Positions 62,556 through 64,000 of a DNA stretch of 64,000 bases are shown here, piece after piece. Source of the stretch: Paraburkholderia ginsengiterrae (GTDB taxonomy: Bacteria > Pseudomonadota > Gammaproteobacteria > Burkholderiales > Burkholderiaceae). Location of the stretch: NCBI RefSeq assembly GCF_001645125.1, contig NZ_LXKA01000109.1, positions 82,220 to 146,219 on the forward strand, in the 5' to 3' direction. The notes beneath the pieces are model-generated. The model did no database searches. It saw only the letters and a program-made list of their open reading frames with translations, and was not told where the DNA came from. Every line of letters starts with the position of its first letter. Position 1 is the first letter of the stretch. The translations under genes and the position numbers were made by a program.

Positions 62556-62752
62556 GGCAGGGGCGGTTGGCGGAAAGGCCGCGGCGGCATGGTGATGGTT
62601 GCCCTGTCAGCCGGGCAACCCGGATTGTCCCCGATTTCTGCGCATCCCACAGTTTCGGGTAAAGTGAGGCGTTAGTTAGCCGTTGCATTTGCCTGCCGGC
62701 GTGCCTCGTCGGCCGATCCGTCTTAAAAATAGGAAGTCGAGGAGGAACAACG

Positions 62753-63895
62753 ATGCACATCGGAGTGCCAGCAGAGACGCGCGCGCACGAAACCCGCGTC
62801 GCCGCGACGCCCGAAACGGTCAGGAAGTATGTGACCCAGGGCCACCGGGTCACCATTCAGGGCGGCGCCGGTACCGGCGCAAGCTTTCCTGACGAACTCT
62901 TTACAGCCGCGGGCGCGGAAATCGTCGATGCCGCGACGGCCTTCGGCGCCGATCTCGTCCTGAAGGTCCAGTCACCGACCGACGCCGAACTGCCGCTGCT
63001 CAAGCGCGGCGCGACGCTGGTCGGCATGCTCGATCCTTTCAACGCTGAAAACGCCCAGAAGCTGGCCGCGGCCGGCGTCACCGCGTTCGCCCTCGAAGCC
63101 GCGCCGCGCACCACGCGCGCGCAAAGCCTCGACGTGCTGTCGTCGCAGGCCAACATCGCCGGGTACAAGGCGGTGCTGCTGGCCGCCACGCTCTATCCGC
63201 GCTTCATGCCGATGCTGATGACCGCTGCCGGCACCGTGAAAGCGGCGCGTGTGCTGATTCTGGGCGCGGGCGTGGCGGGTCTGCAGGCGATTGCGACTGC
63301 CAAACGCCTCGGCGCGGTGATCGAAGCGTCCGACGTGCGTCCGGCCGTGAAGGAGCAGATCGAATCGCTAGGCGCGAAGTTCCTCGACGTGCCCTACGAA
63401 ACCGACGAGGAGCGCGAAGCCGCGCAGGGCGTCGGCGGCTACGCACGGCCGATGCCGCCTTCGTGGCTCACGCGCCAGTCGGCGCTGGTGCACGAGCGGG
63501 CCAAGCAGGCCGACGTGGTGATCTCCACCGCGCTGATCCCGGGCCGCGCCGCGCCGACGCTGATTTCGGTGGAAACCGTGCAGGCGATGAAACCCGGCTC
63601 GGTGCTCATCGACCTCGCCGCCGGACGCGGCGCGGAGTACGAAGGCCGGCGCGGCGGCAACTGCCCGCTCACCGAAGCGGACCAGGTCGTGGTCAAACAC
63701 GGCGTGACGATCGTCGGCCATACGAATCTGGCCTCGATGGTGCCCGCCGACGCGTCGTCGCTGTACGCGCGCAACCTGCTCGACTTCCTCAAGCTGATCA
63801 TCACCAAGGAAGGCGCCCTGAACATCGATCTCGCGGACGACATCGTCGCGGCCACGCTGCTGGCGCGCGACGGCGAAGTCACGCGCAAGGCATAG
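62753..63895 (+). CDS. pntAA: NAD(P) transhydrogenase subunit alpha part 1 (soluble domain I)
   Basis: Encodes 380 residues with AGGAGG seven bases before ATG. Domain I features: MHIGVPAETRAHETRVAATPETVRKYVTQGHRVTIQGGAGTGASFPDE, the NAD-binding RVLILGAGVAGLQAIATAKRLGAVIEASDVRPAVKEQIESLGAKFLDV and AAPTLISVETVQAMKPGSVLIDLAAGRG. In this three-gene form the hydrophobic part of alpha is a separate protein, whose gene begins 10 bases after the stop. The enzyme uses the proton gradient to make NADPH. Confidence 0.96.
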   Translation: MHIGVPAETRAHETRVAATPETVRKYVTQGHRVTIQGGAGTGASFPDELFTAAGAEIVDAATAFGADLVLKVQSPTDAELPLLKRGATLVGMLDPFNAENAQKLAAAGVTAFALEAAPRTTRAQSLDVLSSQANIAGYKAVLLAATLYPRFMPMLMTAAGTVKAARVLILGAGVAGLQAIATAKRLGAVIEASDVRPAVKEQIESLGAKFLDVPYETDEEREAAQGVGGYARPMPPSWLTRQSALVHERAKQADVVISTALIPGRAAPTLISVETVQAMKPGSVLIDLAAGRGAEYEGRRGGNCPLTEADQVVVKHGVTIVGHTNLASMVPADASSLYARNLLDFLKLIITKEGALNIDLADDIVAATLLARDGEVTRKA

Positions 63896-63905
63896 GAGAA
63901 CGGCG

Positions 63906-64000
63906 ATGGAAGTCATCAACCACACCGTCATCAACCTGATCATCTTCGTGCTGGCGATCTACGTCGGCTACCACGTGGTCTGGAACGTCACACCCGCGCT
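63906..64000 (+). CDS. pntAB: NAD(P) transhydrogenase subunit alpha part 2 (N-terminal fragment, cut by the window)
   Basis: Starts at an ATG with AGGAGA upstream and encodes MEVINHTVINLIIFVLAIYVGYHVVWNVTPA up to the window edge, an open frame. The hydrophobic first helix and the YHVVWNVTPAL pattern fit the membrane part of the split transhydrogenase alpha subunit, following the soluble domain I gene after 10 bases. Confidence 0.9.
   Translation, partial: MEVINHTVINLIIFVLAIYVGYHVVWNVTPA

Noticed and set aside
1-64000. Integrase, transposase or tRNA as island borders
   Set aside because: None could be recognised by reading; the island boundaries are therefore inferred only from gene content and composition.

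Overview
The window looks like the chromosome of a Burkholderiales bacterium, most likely Paraburkholderia, Caballeronia or a close relative. The main reasons are the core block at the right end (glyQ, glyS, gmhB, plsC and a YgjP-like peptidase in one direction, mnmA, nudJ, and a split-alpha-subunit pnt transhydrogenase), the H-NS-like protein with repeated GATWSGRGRAP modules, a PXPV-repeat secreted protein, and the imuA-imuB-dnaE2 mutasome operon. Identifications rest on reading motifs and gene order; no database search was possible.

Layout. 1-12 kb is a patchwork of single genes of accessory character: a protein with an HExxH motif and a RelE/ParE-like tail, a small lipoprotein, a CoiA-like protein, a three-module H-NS/H1-like protein, an AlbA_2 protein, an HMCES/YedK-type SRAP protein, a methyltransferase and a secreted lipoprotein. 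A short orphan copy of the dnaE2 OB-fold region lies at 9.1 kb. 12.2-18.5 kb holds the SOS mutagenesis operon imuA-imuB-dnaE2, controlled by a perfect LexA box (17538-17553) shared with a divergent three-gene operon of small unknown proteins.

19-36 kb is a metal and stress island: a two-component system facing a tripartite RND efflux operon, an MFS transporter, a PXPV-repeat protein, a bufferin cluster (bufA-bufB-bufC-doxX) beside a divergent sigma factor/NrsF anti-sigma pair, a methyltransferase, a mer operon (merR / merT-merP-GDCCVxC) without merA, and a thioredoxin-CcdA pair.

36-52.6 kb is the most foreign-looking and defence-like part: a GIY-YIG protein, an Mrr-like nuclease fused to a beta-propeller, a PLD-type nuclease with a zinc ribbon, and then a nine-gene, largely translationally coupled minus-strand operon. 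That operon is headed by a metallophosphoesterase-like protein that has lost all its expected metal ligands, followed by a HAD_SAK-like phosphatase and a series of small toxin-antitoxin-like proteins. It is separated from a divergent double-HTH regulator by four contiguous 15-bp operator-like repeats. Next comes a two-gene unit of a GHKL ATPase and a 769-residue protein with phosphoribosyltransferase-like segments. These two units are the best candidates for undescribed systems.

From about 52.7 kb to the end the sequence becomes visibly more GC-rich and ordinary: an NTF2-like protein, a YgjP-like peptidase, plsC, gmhB, glyS, glyQ, an FMN-binding glutamate synthase-like protein, mnmA, nudJ, and pntA part 1 followed by the beginning of part 2. 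No rRNA, tRNA, CRISPR array, intact insertion sequence or integrase was recognised.
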